Program-made: the position numbers and the translations under genes | In this document: one piece after another, positions 17,595 through 25,286 of the stretch | How the letters are laid out: the number at the start of each line of letters is the position of its first letter | Numbering within the stretch: position 1 is the first letter of the stretch | Assembly (NCBI RefSeq): GCF_018531495.1 | Contig: NZ_JAHDTI010000002.1 | Span: forward strand, 496,001-560,000 | Reading direction: 5' to 3' | DNA: 64,000 bases | Origin: Nonomuraea sediminis | Lineage (GTDB): Bacteria > Actinomycetota > Actinomycetes > Streptosporangiales > Streptosporangiaceae | Notes under the pieces: generated by a model | Database searches by the model: none | Told to the model about the DNA's origin: nothing | Seen by the model: the letters and a program-made list of their open reading frames with translations, nothing else

Positions 17595-17726
17595 ATGGCA
17601 CGTGTCGGCTTCCCTGAATGGGGCAACTGGGGCTGGGGCTGGGGCCGCAGACGCTGGTGGCGACGCCGCTGGTGGTGGGGCCGAGGCCGCGGCTGCGGCT
17701 GCCACCGTGGAGGATGGTGGTGGTAA
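17595..17726 (+). CDS. Trp/Arg/Gly-rich small peptide (copy 3)
   Basis: 43 aa. Leader MARVGFPEW is nearly identical to copy 2 and to the decayed copy 1, followed by GNWGWGWG, RRRWWRRRWWW, GRGRG, CGCH, RGGWWW. About a third of the residues are Trp and a quarter Arg. It lacks the His tract of copy 2, so the N-terminus, the Arg/Trp block, a Cys and the Trp ending are what the family shares. It is an independent transcription unit with its own leader and terminator. Possible roles are nucleic-acid or membrane binding, a metal-binding peptide, or an antimicrobial precursor; none is demonstrated. Confidence 0.7.
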   Translation: MARVGFPEWGNWGWGWGRRRWWRRRWWWGRGRGCGCHRGGWWW

Positions 17727-17736
17727 TCCACCCCGA

Positions 17737-17770
17737 GGAGAGCCGACGGCCTGTCCGTCGGCTCTCCTTT
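17737..17770 (+). terminator. Strong terminator of peptide gene 3
   Basis: The same 13-bp perfect stem as at 17288, GGAGAGCCGACGG/CCGTCGGCTCTCC, then TTT. It also faces the end of the convergent ricT gene. Confidence 0.9.
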
Positions 17771-17842
17771 CACGTGGGGTCGCAACTCCGGCGGCCTACG
17801 CCTCCTCGGCTCGGCACGCCGCCGAAGACCGATGACCTTCGG

Positions 17843-18667
17843 CTACTCCCCGTACGTCGACTCGTAGGCCTGGCGCGGCCCGCACACGCTGGCCTTGCTG
17901 CACGCGCAGCGCCGCCCGCCGTCGTTGAGCCGGACGATCACCGAGTCGGAGGGCACGTTGTGCCCCACCACGGTCCCCGCGCCCTGCGGCGTATCGACGC
18001 TCACGCCCACCCGCGGCGCCGAGGCCCGGAACTCCTGATACAGGGGATGCTCGTACTTCAGGCAGCACATCAGCCGGCCGCAGGCGCCCGCGATCCGCAG
18101 CGGATTGACCGGCAGGTCCTGGTCCTTGGCCATGCGTACGGAGACCGGCTCGAAGTCCTTCAGGAACGTGGCGCAGCACAGGTCACGCCCGCACGGCCCG
18201 ATGCCGCCCTGCAGCCGCGCCTCGTCCCTGGGGCCGATCTGGCGCAGTTCCACCCGGGCCCGCAGGTTCCTGGCCAGGTCGCGGACCAGCGCACGGAAGT
18301 CAACCCGGTGCGGCGCCGAGAAGTACACGGTGTAGACGTTGTCCTTGTCGACGTAGTCGACCCCCACCACCTTCATCGGCAGCGAGTGCCGCTTGATCAG
18401 CCTCTTGGACACGCTGCGTGCCTCGGCCCTGCGCCGCTTGTTGGCCTCGTCGCGCGAGAGGTGCTCCTCCCCCGCGACGCCCGCGCACACGGGCAGGCCG
18501 TCGATGTCCTCGCTCGTGTATTGCGGGGCCCACACGCACTCGGCTACCTCGGGACCCGAGTCGGTCGGCACCAGCACCTTGTCTCCGACCTTGGGGCTGT
18601 GCTCGCCGGGGTCGAGGTAGTAGAGCCTTCCATAGCGGGTGAAGCTCACGGCCATGATCATTCCCAT
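17843..18667 (-). CDS. ricT: PSP1-domain protein RicT (YaaT family)
   Basis: 274 aa; ATG 18667 (MGMIMAVSFTRYGRLYYLDPG), with GGAGG about 12 bp upstream; an internal ATG at 18655 is a fair alternative. RicT/YaaT proteins form an Fe-S-containing complex that affects RNA processing in Bacillus. The PSP1 core is clear: VVGVDYVDKDNVYTVYFSAPHRVDFRALVRDLA, then the Cys clusters GIGPCGRDLCC and ACGRLMCCLKYEH that mark the family. A further Cys-rich end (RRCACSKASVC) is present. In many actinomycetes it lies beside holB; here about 7.5 kb separates them. Confidence 0.9.
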   Translation of the reverse strand: MGMIMAVSFTRYGRLYYLDPGEHSPKVGDKVLVPTDSGPEVAECVWAPQYTSEDIDGLPVCAGVAGEEHLSRDEANKRRRAEARSVSKRLIKRHSLPMKVVGVDYVDKDNVYTVYFSAPHRVDFRALVRDLARNLRARVELRQIGPRDEARLQGGIGPCGRDLCCATFLKDFEPVSVRMAKDQDLPVNPLRIAGACGRLMCCLKYEHPLYQEFRASAPRVGVSVDTPQGAGTVVGHNVPSDSVIVRLNDGGRRCACSKASVCGPRQAYESTYGE

Positions 18668-18770
18668 GGGCTCGAGCTCGCCTCCTGACGGCCTTCGGGG
18701 GTGTACGGCCTTCGCCTGCCACACTACGTGGGAGGCCCCGCCGAGCGTGAGGCCTCCCGACGCACTTCTC

Positions 18771-19667
18771 CTAGCAGGCCGCGTGCGGCTTGTTCGACGG
18801 CCCTCCGGAGCAGCGCATGTCGAAGGCCATTTGGACCCCATGCAGGCCCTTCGCGATCCTGATCACCTTGGTCCGGTCGGCACCGGGTTTCAGCCACAGC
18901 TCGATGGAGGCGGGCTGGAGCTTTCCATCCTCGACGCTGTGCTGCAGGTTGATCGTCTTGGTCTCAGGCAGGGCCGCCAGCTTCTCCTGGATGGCCTGGA
19001 CGTCCGCCGTCGACACGCCGTCCTTCAGCGTGGCGCAGGACGCCCCAGGAGTATGAGGCTTACAGAGGACAATCCCGATATCGCTCTTGCCCGTGTTGTC
19101 GCCGACCCGCTGATCGACGACCACCTGCGCCACACCCGGCTGGCCGGTGACCGCTGCGACGACGGGCTGAGGATCGGCCCCCGTCTTCAGCTTCACCCGG
19201 AACGAGGTTGGCATATCCGTAACCCTGGTCGCCTTGATGAGGGGCTGGTTATCCGCATTCGCCTCCTGAAAATTCTTGTAGGCCGTCGCTTGATCCTCGT
19301 AGTACAGCTGGTCCACGTAAGGCACGCTCTTCAGCAAGGACTGCAGAGCCTTGGTCTGCTCCGCCGTGACGCCCTTCCCCTTGCACTGAGGCATGGCCGA
19401 ACCCTTGACGCACAGGAATACCCTGACCCCGGTCACCTCAGGACCGACGGGCTTGGCAGCGACCACACCCTGGCCTCCCGGAGAAGTGACCGTCACGGCC
19501 GCGATCGCCCCCGCCAGAGCCACGCCCGCCGCAGCCGTGATCAGCCGGAAATCCACTCGAAACCTCCTACGCTCCGGAACTGTGAGCGGCCTGATCGAGG
19601 CCACGTCGACCGTGGCACCCGCCTCGTCCAGCACCTGCCGCAGACGCTCCTCCACAGGGCTGTTCAC
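18771..19667 (-). CDS. Membrane protein with two FtsX-like extracellular domains, sigma-factor partner
   Basis: 298 aa, GTG start overlapping the sigma gene by 4 bp. Residues 1-40 are cytoplasmic, about 42-65 form one membrane helix (LITAAAGVALAGAIAAVTV), and the rest is extracellular. Two successive domains match the FtsX ectodomain: VRVFLCVKGSAMPQ...VDQLYYEDQATAYKNF...MPTSFRVKL, and a second, IGIVLCKPHT...VQAIQEKLAALPETKTINL...ASIELWLK. Position and topology suggest an anti-sigma-like sensor, but no ZAS zinc motif is present in the short cytoplasmic part. Cys pairs could form disulfides. Confidence 0.78.
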   Translation of the reverse strand: MNSPVEERLRQVLDEAGATVDVASIRPLTVPERRRFRVDFRLITAAAGVALAGAIAAVTVTSPGGQGVVAAKPVGPEVTGVRVFLCVKGSAMPQCKGKGVTAEQTKALQSLLKSVPYVDQLYYEDQATAYKNFQEANADNQPLIKATRVTDMPTSFRVKLKTGADPQPVVAAVTGQPGVAQVVVDQRVGDNTGKSDIGIVLCKPHTPGASCATLKDGVSTADVQAIQEKLAALPETKTINLQHSVEDGKLQPASIELWLKPGADRTKVIRIAKGLHGVQMAFDMRCSGGPSNKPHAAC

Positions 19668-20251
19668 GCGTCCTCCCCCAGCGCCCGGCCGAGGGCCGCC
19701 AGCCCCCGCGTGATCGTGGAACGCGCGGTGCTCGCGCTGATCCCCATGGTCTCGGCGATCTCCTGGTCGGTGAGATCGAGGTAATACCGCAACGTCAACG
19801 CCTCCCGCTGTCTCGGCGGAAGCTCCCGCATGGCGAGCAGCACCGCGCGCCGCTCCTCCCCGATCAGCGCGGCGCTCTCGGCCGACCAGACGGGCGGCTC
19901 GTACGGCACGGCCCGACGGAACACCGTCGCCCGCCGGCGCAGCACCGACCGGCACCCGTTGAGCACCGCGGACCGCACGTAGGTCAGCGCCTTGCCGGGA
20001 TCTCGCAGCCGGGCGCGCCCGGCATGCGTGCGCGCGAACGCGTCCTGCACGACGTCCTCCGCGGTCGCCTGATCGCCGACCATGAGCAATGCCAGCCGTA
20101 CGAGCCCGACATGATGCTCGGCGAAAATCGTCGCGACGTCGACGCGCTGCGGCGCCCGCGCCTCGCTTTGAGGGAGCAGTTCGACTTCCACATTCCAGAG
20201 ACGCCCCACCGCCCGAGTTGCTGCTCCCGCCCCGCGGATTTCTTCTCTCAC
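19664..20251 (-). CDS. SigE-family ECF RNA polymerase sigma factor
   Basis: 195 aa from the first start; a GTG about 20 codons in is possible because conserved sequence begins at VDVATIFAEHHVGLVRLALLM. Region 2: DQATAEDVVQDAFARTHAG. Region 4: ELPPRQREALTLRYYLDLTDQEIAETMGISASTARSTITRG split by its helix-turn-helix. This is the actinobacterial SigE-like ECF group (YCLF type). It is translationally coupled to the downstream membrane protein, which probably controls it. The upstream region contains a 24-bp tandem repeat. Confidence 0.9.
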   Translation of the reverse strand: MREEIRGAGAATRAVGRLWNVEVELLPQSEARAPQRVDVATIFAEHHVGLVRLALLMVGDQATAEDVVQDAFARTHAGRARLRDPGKALTYVRSAVLNGCRSVLRRRATVFRRAVPYEPPVWSAESAALIGEERRAVLLAMRELPPRQREALTLRYYLDLTDQEIAETMGISASTARSTITRGLAALGRALGEDA

Positions 20252-20254
20252 AGC

Positions 20255-20375
20255 CTTCTTTCCTTGTACGGCGAGCCCCCTTCTTTCCTGTACGGCAAGC
20301 CCCTTCTTTCCTCGTACGGCAAGCCCCTTCTTTCCTCGTACGGCAAGCCCCTTCTTTCCTCGTACGGCGAGCCCC
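20255..20375. repeat. 24-bp tandem repeat, five units, upstream of the sigma gene
   Basis: Unit CTTCTTTCCTCGTACGGCAA GCCC, 23-25 bp per unit; units 3 and 4 are identical, the others differ by one to three bases. It abuts the 5' end of the sigma factor, so it lies in its promoter or leader. On the minus strand each unit offers a purine-rich RBS-like AGGAAAGAAG. Confidence 0.85.
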
Positions 20376-20789
20376 CGCCACCCGCCGCCCTCCGCACTTC
20401 GGCTGAGGACCCGCGCCCGGCGCTTCGGCGAGTCGGTGACAGTTGCCCACCGTCACGGCGCTCCGTGATCGTGGCACCCCGGCCCCCGGCTCGCCACGCC
20501 TTCGCCGTACCCCACCCCGGTGACCTGGCGCCCAGCCGCACCCACCCCAACGACCCGGCGCCAGCCGTACCCCATCCCCACGACCCTGCGGCCTGGGGGC
20601 GAGCCCCACGCGCCAGGAGCGCCTCGCTCTTGCCCCGCGACCAGGACGTCATCGGTTCGAGCGTGATTGGACATACAGGTTGTCGAGCGATCATTGGTGC
20701 CGAATCGTCATTAATTGGAAATGGAGCGCGGTTACGTTCCCCACGTGCGCGATGCCACAGAGTCATCGCCATGTGGGAAGGGAACGTCC
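20376..20789. other. Intergenic region between divergent sigma and protease genes
   Basis: Repetitive CCGTACCCCACCCC-like short motifs (20500-20600) then a less GC-rich stretch at 20650-20750, probably the protease promoter. No gene is supported. Confidence 0.45.
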
Positions 20790-22289
20790 GTGGCATTAGG
20801 ACAAATCCGAAAAATCCTCGCCTCCGCCACCACCGTGGTAGCCCTGGGCGCGGGATTCCTGGCAGGAGCCCCCGGCGCCACCGCGCAGACCGGTTCCGCC
20901 TCCACCTATCTGGTCCTCTACAGCGCGGGTGCGAGCACCGACGGCGCGAAGAGCGCGGTTGAGGGCGCCGGCGGTTCACTGGTGGCCAGCTACAGCCAGA
21001 TCGGCGTCGCGGTGGCCAGCTCCTCCGACGCCGGATTCGCGACCGCGATGGAGCAGGTCAAGGGGGTCGAGGCGGTCGCCGCCACGACCAAGTTCGGCAC
21101 GAAGGTCGACACGCTGGACGCGGGCTCGGACAACGCCCCGGCCGCCATCCCCGCGGCGACCTGGGGTGACTCGCTGTCCGGCCTGCAGTGGGACATGAAG
21201 CAGATCAACGTCCCGCAGGCGCACGCGGTCACCGCGGGCAGCAAGGCGGTGACGGTCGCGGACCTCGACACCGGCCTGGACTTCACCCACCCGGACCTCG
21301 CGCCGGTCTACGACGCCGCCAAGAGCGCCGACTGCTCCAGCGGCAAGCCGACCACGCTGCAGCCCGGCAACGACGCCAACGGACACGGCACGCACACCGC
21401 CGGAACCATCGCGGCGGCGGCCAACGGACACGGCATCGTCGGCGTGGCCCCCGGCGTCAAGCTCGCCGGCGTGAAGACGGCCAACGACGACGGCTTCTTC
21501 TTCCCCGAGATGGTGATCTGCGCCTACATGTGGGTGGCCGACAAGGGCATCGACATCACCAACAACAGCTACTTCGCCGACCCGTGGCTGTTCAACTGCG
21601 CCAACGACGAAGGCCAGCGGGCCATCTGGAAGGCCGAGCGCCGCGCGATCGCCTACGCCCAGTCCAAGGGGACCCTGGTCATCGCCTCGGAGGGCAACGA
21701 GTCCACCGACCTGTCGCACCCCCGCATCGACGTGACCAGCCCGGACTTCCCCGACGGCGCGGCGGAGCGGCGTGAGATCACCAACGCCTGCCGGGTGGTC
21801 CCGGTCGAGGTTCCCGGCGTCGTCGGCGTCACCGCCACCGGCAACCTGCGCCAGAAGGCCTACTACTCCTCCTACGGCACCTCCACCGCGGACGTCGCGG
21901 CCCCCGGCGGCGACGCGATCCTGCAGCGCACCGCCGACGCCGTGAACGGGCGGGTCCTGTCCACCTACCCCAAGGGCCGCCCGTGCGCCCGTCCGGTCGT
22001 CGACCCCGCCACCGGCGGCACCTACTGCTACCTGCAGGGCACCTCGATGGCCGGTCCGCACGCGGTGGGCGTGGCAGCGCTGCTGCTCAGCGCCAACCCC
22101 TCGCTGTCGGGCGGCTCCCTGGCGGCCAAGCTGCAGCAGGCCACCAACTCGCTCACCTGCCCCACCGACGTGTCGGCCTACGAGCCCTTCCCGCAGAGTG
22201 ACGACTCGCCGCAGAGCTGCCAGGGCGGCGCGGGTCACAACAGCTGGTACGGCTCAGGCGAAATCGACGCCCTCAAGGCCGTGAGCTAA
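20790..22289 (+). CDS. Secreted subtilisin-family serine protease (S8)
   Basis: 499 aa. The GTG at 20790 has GGGAAGGGA just upstream and starts directly before the signal peptide (IRKILASATTVVALGAGFLAGAPGATAQ), so it is preferred over upstream ATGs. A short inhibitor-I9-like propeptide follows (YLVLYSAGAS...VEAVAATTKF), then the catalytic triad: Asp in VADLDTGLDFTHPDL, His in NGHGTHTAGT, Ser in GTSMAGPHAVG; oxyanion Asn in ASEGNES. Cys residues suggest disulfides. It resembles extracellular actinomycete proteases; divergent from the ECF sigma gene, which may regulate it. Confidence 0.94.
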   Translation: MALGQIRKILASATTVVALGAGFLAGAPGATAQTGSASTYLVLYSAGASTDGAKSAVEGAGGSLVASYSQIGVAVASSSDAGFATAMEQVKGVEAVAATTKFGTKVDTLDAGSDNAPAAIPAATWGDSLSGLQWDMKQINVPQAHAVTAGSKAVTVADLDTGLDFTHPDLAPVYDAAKSADCSSGKPTTLQPGNDANGHGTHTAGTIAAAANGHGIVGVAPGVKLAGVKTANDDGFFFPEMVICAYMWVADKGIDITNNSYFADPWLFNCANDEGQRAIWKAERRAIAYAQSKGTLVIASEGNESTDLSHPRIDVTSPDFPDGAAERREITNACRVVPVEVPGVVGVTATGNLRQKAYYSSYGTSTADVAAPGGDAILQRTADAVNGRVLSTYPKGRPCARPVVDPATGGTYCYLQGTSMAGPHAVGVAALLLSANPSLSGGSLAAKLQQATNSLTCPTDVSAYEPFPQSDDSPQSCQGGAGHNSWYGSGEIDALKAVS

Positions 22290-22296
22290 CCACCCC

Positions 22297-22335
22297 GGAG
22301 GCCGCTGCCGCCCCCGGCAGCGGCCTCCACTTCTT
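22297..22335 (+). terminator. Terminator of the S8 protease gene
   Basis: GGAGGCCGCTGCCG - CCCC - CGGCAGCGGCCTCC, a perfect 14-bp stem followed by ACTTCTT. Confidence 0.88.
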
Positions 22336-22664
22336 CCTGACCCACGCGGAACGTTCGGGGCCCGCACGTGCCTTGCCCGCCAGGGCCCGCGGCCACTTCT
22401 CCCAACCGCCACGCGGAGCGCCCAGGGCCGCCACCTGCCCCACCCGCAACCCTCTCCGGCAGATGGGCCATCCTCCGCGGCACCTAGCTTCGCTGGCGAC
22501 CTCAACGCCTGCTGCACAGCCCCCGGACTCTTCATGAGGGATGTGTACCTGGTCAAGGGCTCGCGCGCCGTCCGCTACCCCCTCTGACGCAGGAGCTGTG
22601 GGGCCTCGTCGTGCGGATCAGGTGGAGGGCCGCGAAGGCCGCAGGGGTCCAAGCTCACCGGTTT
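22336..22664. other. Stretch without a recognisable gene
   Basis: About 330 bp between the protease terminator and the end of the convergent hydrolase gene; nothing recognisable. Confidence 0.4.
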
Positions 22665-24074
22665 TCAGGGAATGAGCACGCCCCAGTAGGCCGCCCAAGG
22701 CACGAACACCGCGGCTGCTGCCAGGACCATTCCCAGCCGTATCCGGTTTCCTGGGGATAGCTCGCGGCGGTGGCGCCAGGTGGCGGTGACCGTGGCGACC
22801 GCGGCGACGACCGTGGCCACGGCGAGAAGCTGAAGTGCCAGCCATGGCAGGGGGCGGCCGAGGACCATGGGCCCGATCAGGTAGGCGCCGGTGAGCACCA
22901 GGACGCAGAAGTAGCCGAGGAAGCCGAGTGTGGAGGCCATGAGGGCGATGACGAGCCAGCGAGCCGGTCGTGAGGCTGGGGGCGCGCCGCGGTGTCGCCG
23001 CAGCCGCCTCACTGTCGCCGCCAGCGCATAGCCGAGGGAGGCGGCGAGGAAGATCGCGAAAGCCGCGAGCTGCAGCCAGGGTGACTCGTACCAGGCGAAC
23101 GGTCCGTCCACCGGACGGCTCAGCAGATCCTGGGACGGCGGCTGGTCCGCGCCGGCTTTCGGCGGGCCATCGCTCAGGCCGGTGATCCAGGCGGCCTCGA
23201 ACTTGGCATAGTCGGCAGGGAGACTGTCGGGACGGTCGAAGCCGTCGTCGAACGTGCGGTTGAGATTGTGGCGGACTCCGGCGATGAAGTGGATGGAGTA
23301 GTGGGCGTTGCCGCCGCGCTCCAGGCCCTGCCGGATGATCTGGGAGCTCTCGGCGGGCATCGCCTCCCGGTCGAGGGCTCCCCACAGCGCGAGGACCGGC
23401 TGGTGGACGTGTTCCCAGCTCAGCATGGGATCGCGCTCCTCTTCGCCGAACAGGCCGCTCCCGATCCCGAACCTGATGGCGCGCCGCTGCAGCATGTGGG
23501 TCAGCGACCCGTGCACGCCCGCGTGACGGAGCCGCTCGCCGTACGCCCATGCCTGCTGCCTGGCGGGCGTCGTTCCGACCGCGCCGGCGACGACGAGGAA
23601 GGCCACGTCCGAGGATCGGGCGGCCGCGATCGGCGCCACCCACGCCCCCTCCGACAGTCCCCAGATGCCGACCATCGCCGGGTTCACCTCGGCGCGGGCC
23701 CGCAGTGTGCGCACCGCCGCCAGCGCGTCACCGGCGAGCGTCTCGTAGTTCCGCCGCAGGGTGGAGTAGCCGATGGTGCGCTTGTCGTATATCAGGGTCA
23801 CGATGCCTCGCTTGGCGTAGGCCTCGGCCTCGTCCCGGAATTCCTCCCGGGTGACCGGCCCGGCGCCGTGCACCATGACGATGCCGGGACTGCGGCCTTT
23901 CGCCGCCTTCGGCGCCACGACCGTTCCGTGCAAGGTCACGCCGCCGTCCCCGGTGAAGGTGACATCGCTGGTGACCAGTGCGTCGGCCTGTGCGGGTACG
24001 GGTAGGGCGAACAAGGCGATCGCGAGCATGACGGGCAACAGCGACCACGTCCAGCGTTTGCGTGAGAGCAGCAC
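22665..24074 (-). CDS. Exported alpha/beta hydrolase with C-terminal membrane domain
   Basis: 469 aa, GTG 24074 with GGAGAG 8 bp upstream. Signal peptide (LLPVMLAIALFALPVPAQA), then a dienelactone-hydrolase/acyl-peptidase-like fold: VMVHGAGPVTREEF, nucleophile GLSEGAW (G-x-S-x-G), Asp in ALWGALDREAMP, His in GVRHNLNR. From about residue 340 four hydrophobic helices follow (LAAFAIFLAASLGYALA, WLVIALMASTLGFLGY, LALQLLAVATVVAAVA, LGMVLAAAAVFVPWA). An enzyme tethered by such a C-terminal domain is unusual but known in actinobacteria. It faces away from the ArsR regulator and may be controlled by it. Confidence 0.82.
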   Translation of the reverse strand: MLLSRKRWTWSLLPVMLAIALFALPVPAQADALVTSDVTFTGDGGVTLHGTVVAPKAAKGRSPGIVMVHGAGPVTREEFRDEAEAYAKRGIVTLIYDKRTIGYSTLRRNYETLAGDALAAVRTLRARAEVNPAMVGIWGLSEGAWVAPIAAARSSDVAFLVVAGAVGTTPARQQAWAYGERLRHAGVHGSLTHMLQRRAIRFGIGSGLFGEEERDPMLSWEHVHQPVLALWGALDREAMPAESSQIIRQGLERGGNAHYSIHFIAGVRHNLNRTFDDGFDRPDSLPADYAKFEAAWITGLSDGPPKAGADQPPSQDLLSRPVDGPFAWYESPWLQLAAFAIFLAASLGYALAATVRRLRRHRGAPPASRPARWLVIALMASTLGFLGYFCVLVLTGAYLIGPMVLGRPLPWLALQLLAVATVVAAVATVTATWRHRRELSPGNRIRLGMVLAAAAVFVPWAAYWGVLIP

Positions 24075-24185
24075 GAGGTGCTCTCCTTTCTATGGGAATC
24101 CGTGCACGTGAAGACACGCCCTTGGCGGGGCGTGGTGATGCGGATTTCGTCTCTGGGCCGTCGGGCTGCAACCCGGCGGCCCAGA

Positions 24186-24761
24186 TCATTCGCCGTCGTC
24201 GGCGGATGTGGGGGCGGGGAACGCGAGCATCCGGGCGAGCACGACGCGCGCCCCGGGCGGCGTCGCCTCGTCCGGCCTTTTGTAGCGGTAGAGCAGTTTC
24301 ACGTACTCCTCGAGAAACTCTTTGAGCTCGTCGAGGGTGAGGCGCATCGCCGAGCGCGACCAGACCAGGGCGTCCGCCCATTCACCGAGGTCGTCGCGTT
24401 CGAGTTGGTAGCGGGTGAATTGCTCGAGCTCCTCGGCGAAGTCGAGCCGGTTCATCTCCTCGACCGCCGCCCGCATCTCCGGGGTCTGCCGGCTGTAGGG
24501 CGGAATCCTGCGATCAGCAGGCACCTGGCGCCACCAACGTTCCCGTCCCCTCGACAGCTCGGGCACCTCTTCGATGAACCCGTGCTTGGCCATCTGGCGC
24601 AGGTGATAACTGGTCAGGCCAGTGTTCTCGCCCAGCGCTCGGGCGAGAGTCGCGGAGTTGGCAGGACCGTTGCGCAACTGCCGCTCGATCCGCTGTCGCA
24701 TGGGATGCGCCAGGAGCTTCAGCGCCTCGACATCGGTTATCTCCTGCGGGACGAGATCCAC
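24186..24761 (-). CDS. ArsR-like winged-helix regulator
   Basis: 191 aa, GTG 24761. HTH region: ALKLLAHPMRQRIERQL..GPANSATLARALGENTGLTSYHLRQMAKHGFIEE, typical of ArsR/HTH_20 regulators. The remaining 110 residues are helical with acidic clusters (LDFAEELEQF, LDELKEFLEEYVKLLY), as in the family often encoded next to DUF1707-like or transporter genes. Its start lies 16 bp from a symmetric operator-like array, suggesting autoregulation and control of the divergent small gene. Confidence 0.87.
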   Translation of the reverse strand: MDLVPQEITDVEALKLLAHPMRQRIERQLRNGPANSATLARALGENTGLTSYHLRQMAKHGFIEEVPELSRGRERWWRQVPADRRIPPYSRQTPEMRAAVEEMNRLDFAEELEQFTRYQLERDDLGEWADALVWSRSAMRLTLDELKEFLEEYVKLLYRYKRPDEATPPGARVVLARMLAFPAPTSADDGE

Positions 24762-24776
24762 GAGAGCACCGTATCG

Positions 24777-24810
24777 TTCGCAAACGCTCTTTGCAAAGGC
24801 TCTTTGCGAA
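24777..24810. promoter_or_regulatory. Nested palindromic operator between divergent genes
   Basis: TTCGCAAA, CTTTGCAAAG, TTTGCGAA arranged symmetrically about position 24793.5. The central 10-bp palindrome and the outer inverted pair are equidistant (13 bp between centres). It sits immediately upstream of the ArsR regulator and 19 bp from the divergent start. Confidence 0.7.
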
Positions 24811-24828
24811 GCGCGTGCCCTTAAGACC

Positions 24829-25166
24829 ATGAAGGAGAAGCGTGGCTCGGCGCGCCGTGACGGCCGGTGGACGCTGCCGCACCGGCTGGCGCTGCGCACC
24901 GCGTGGTGCACCGTGATGCTGGACCTGACCCTGGCGCTGCGCAGCGCACCCGAACTGGTCATCGAGCGCAGGTGAACGGCGCCAGCGTGGGGTTGGTCCT
25001 CGCGCCGGGCATGGTGGTGGACGCCAACGAGCTGTCGGTACGGCACAGCCTGGTGACGATCAGCGGGGACGACGGCGGCAACACGGCGGAGACGCTGCAC
25101 GTCCGCTTGGCAGGCCGGATGAAGCACGGCCTGCTCACCATCCGGTGGGAGACACCGCGCCGGTGA
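24829..25166 (+). pseudogene. Frameshifted small DUF1707-C-terminal-like gene
   Basis: The first frame (24829-24975) reads GRWTLPHRLALRTAWCTVMLDLTLALRSAPELVIE and stops. The family continues in another frame from about 24970: VNGASVGLVLAPGMVVDANELSVR...LHVRLAGRMKHGLLTIRW. Joined, they resemble the C-terminal half of DUF1707-type proteins (a DLT/DFT strand, LVTxPGxVVDAD strand, GSI-like ending). A one-base loss near 24970 explains the break. Programmed frameshifting or a sequence error are alternatives. Divergent from the ArsR regulator. Confidence 0.6.
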
Positions 25167-25241
25167 CGCCGCTGGGCCCGGATACCGCGATACCCGGGCC
25201 CTGACATCTCGCGCGTGGTACGGGCGCGCCGCCGTACCAAG

Positions 25242-25261
25242 GCCTGTCGTCAACGACAGGC
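25242..25261. terminator. Hairpin between convergent genes
   Basis: GCCTGTCG - TCAA - CGACAGGC, perfect 8-bp stem between the DUF1707-like remnant and DUF1062; a second GGGCCCGG/CCGGGCCC hairpin is at 25176-25204. No T-tract. Confidence 0.5.
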
Positions 25262-25286
25262 GCACCCCGCCGCGGCTACATCCCCG

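Noticed and set aside
20255..20375. 24-bp repeats as a CRISPR array or iteron origin
   Set aside because: No spacers, no cas or rep genes; units abut exactly.
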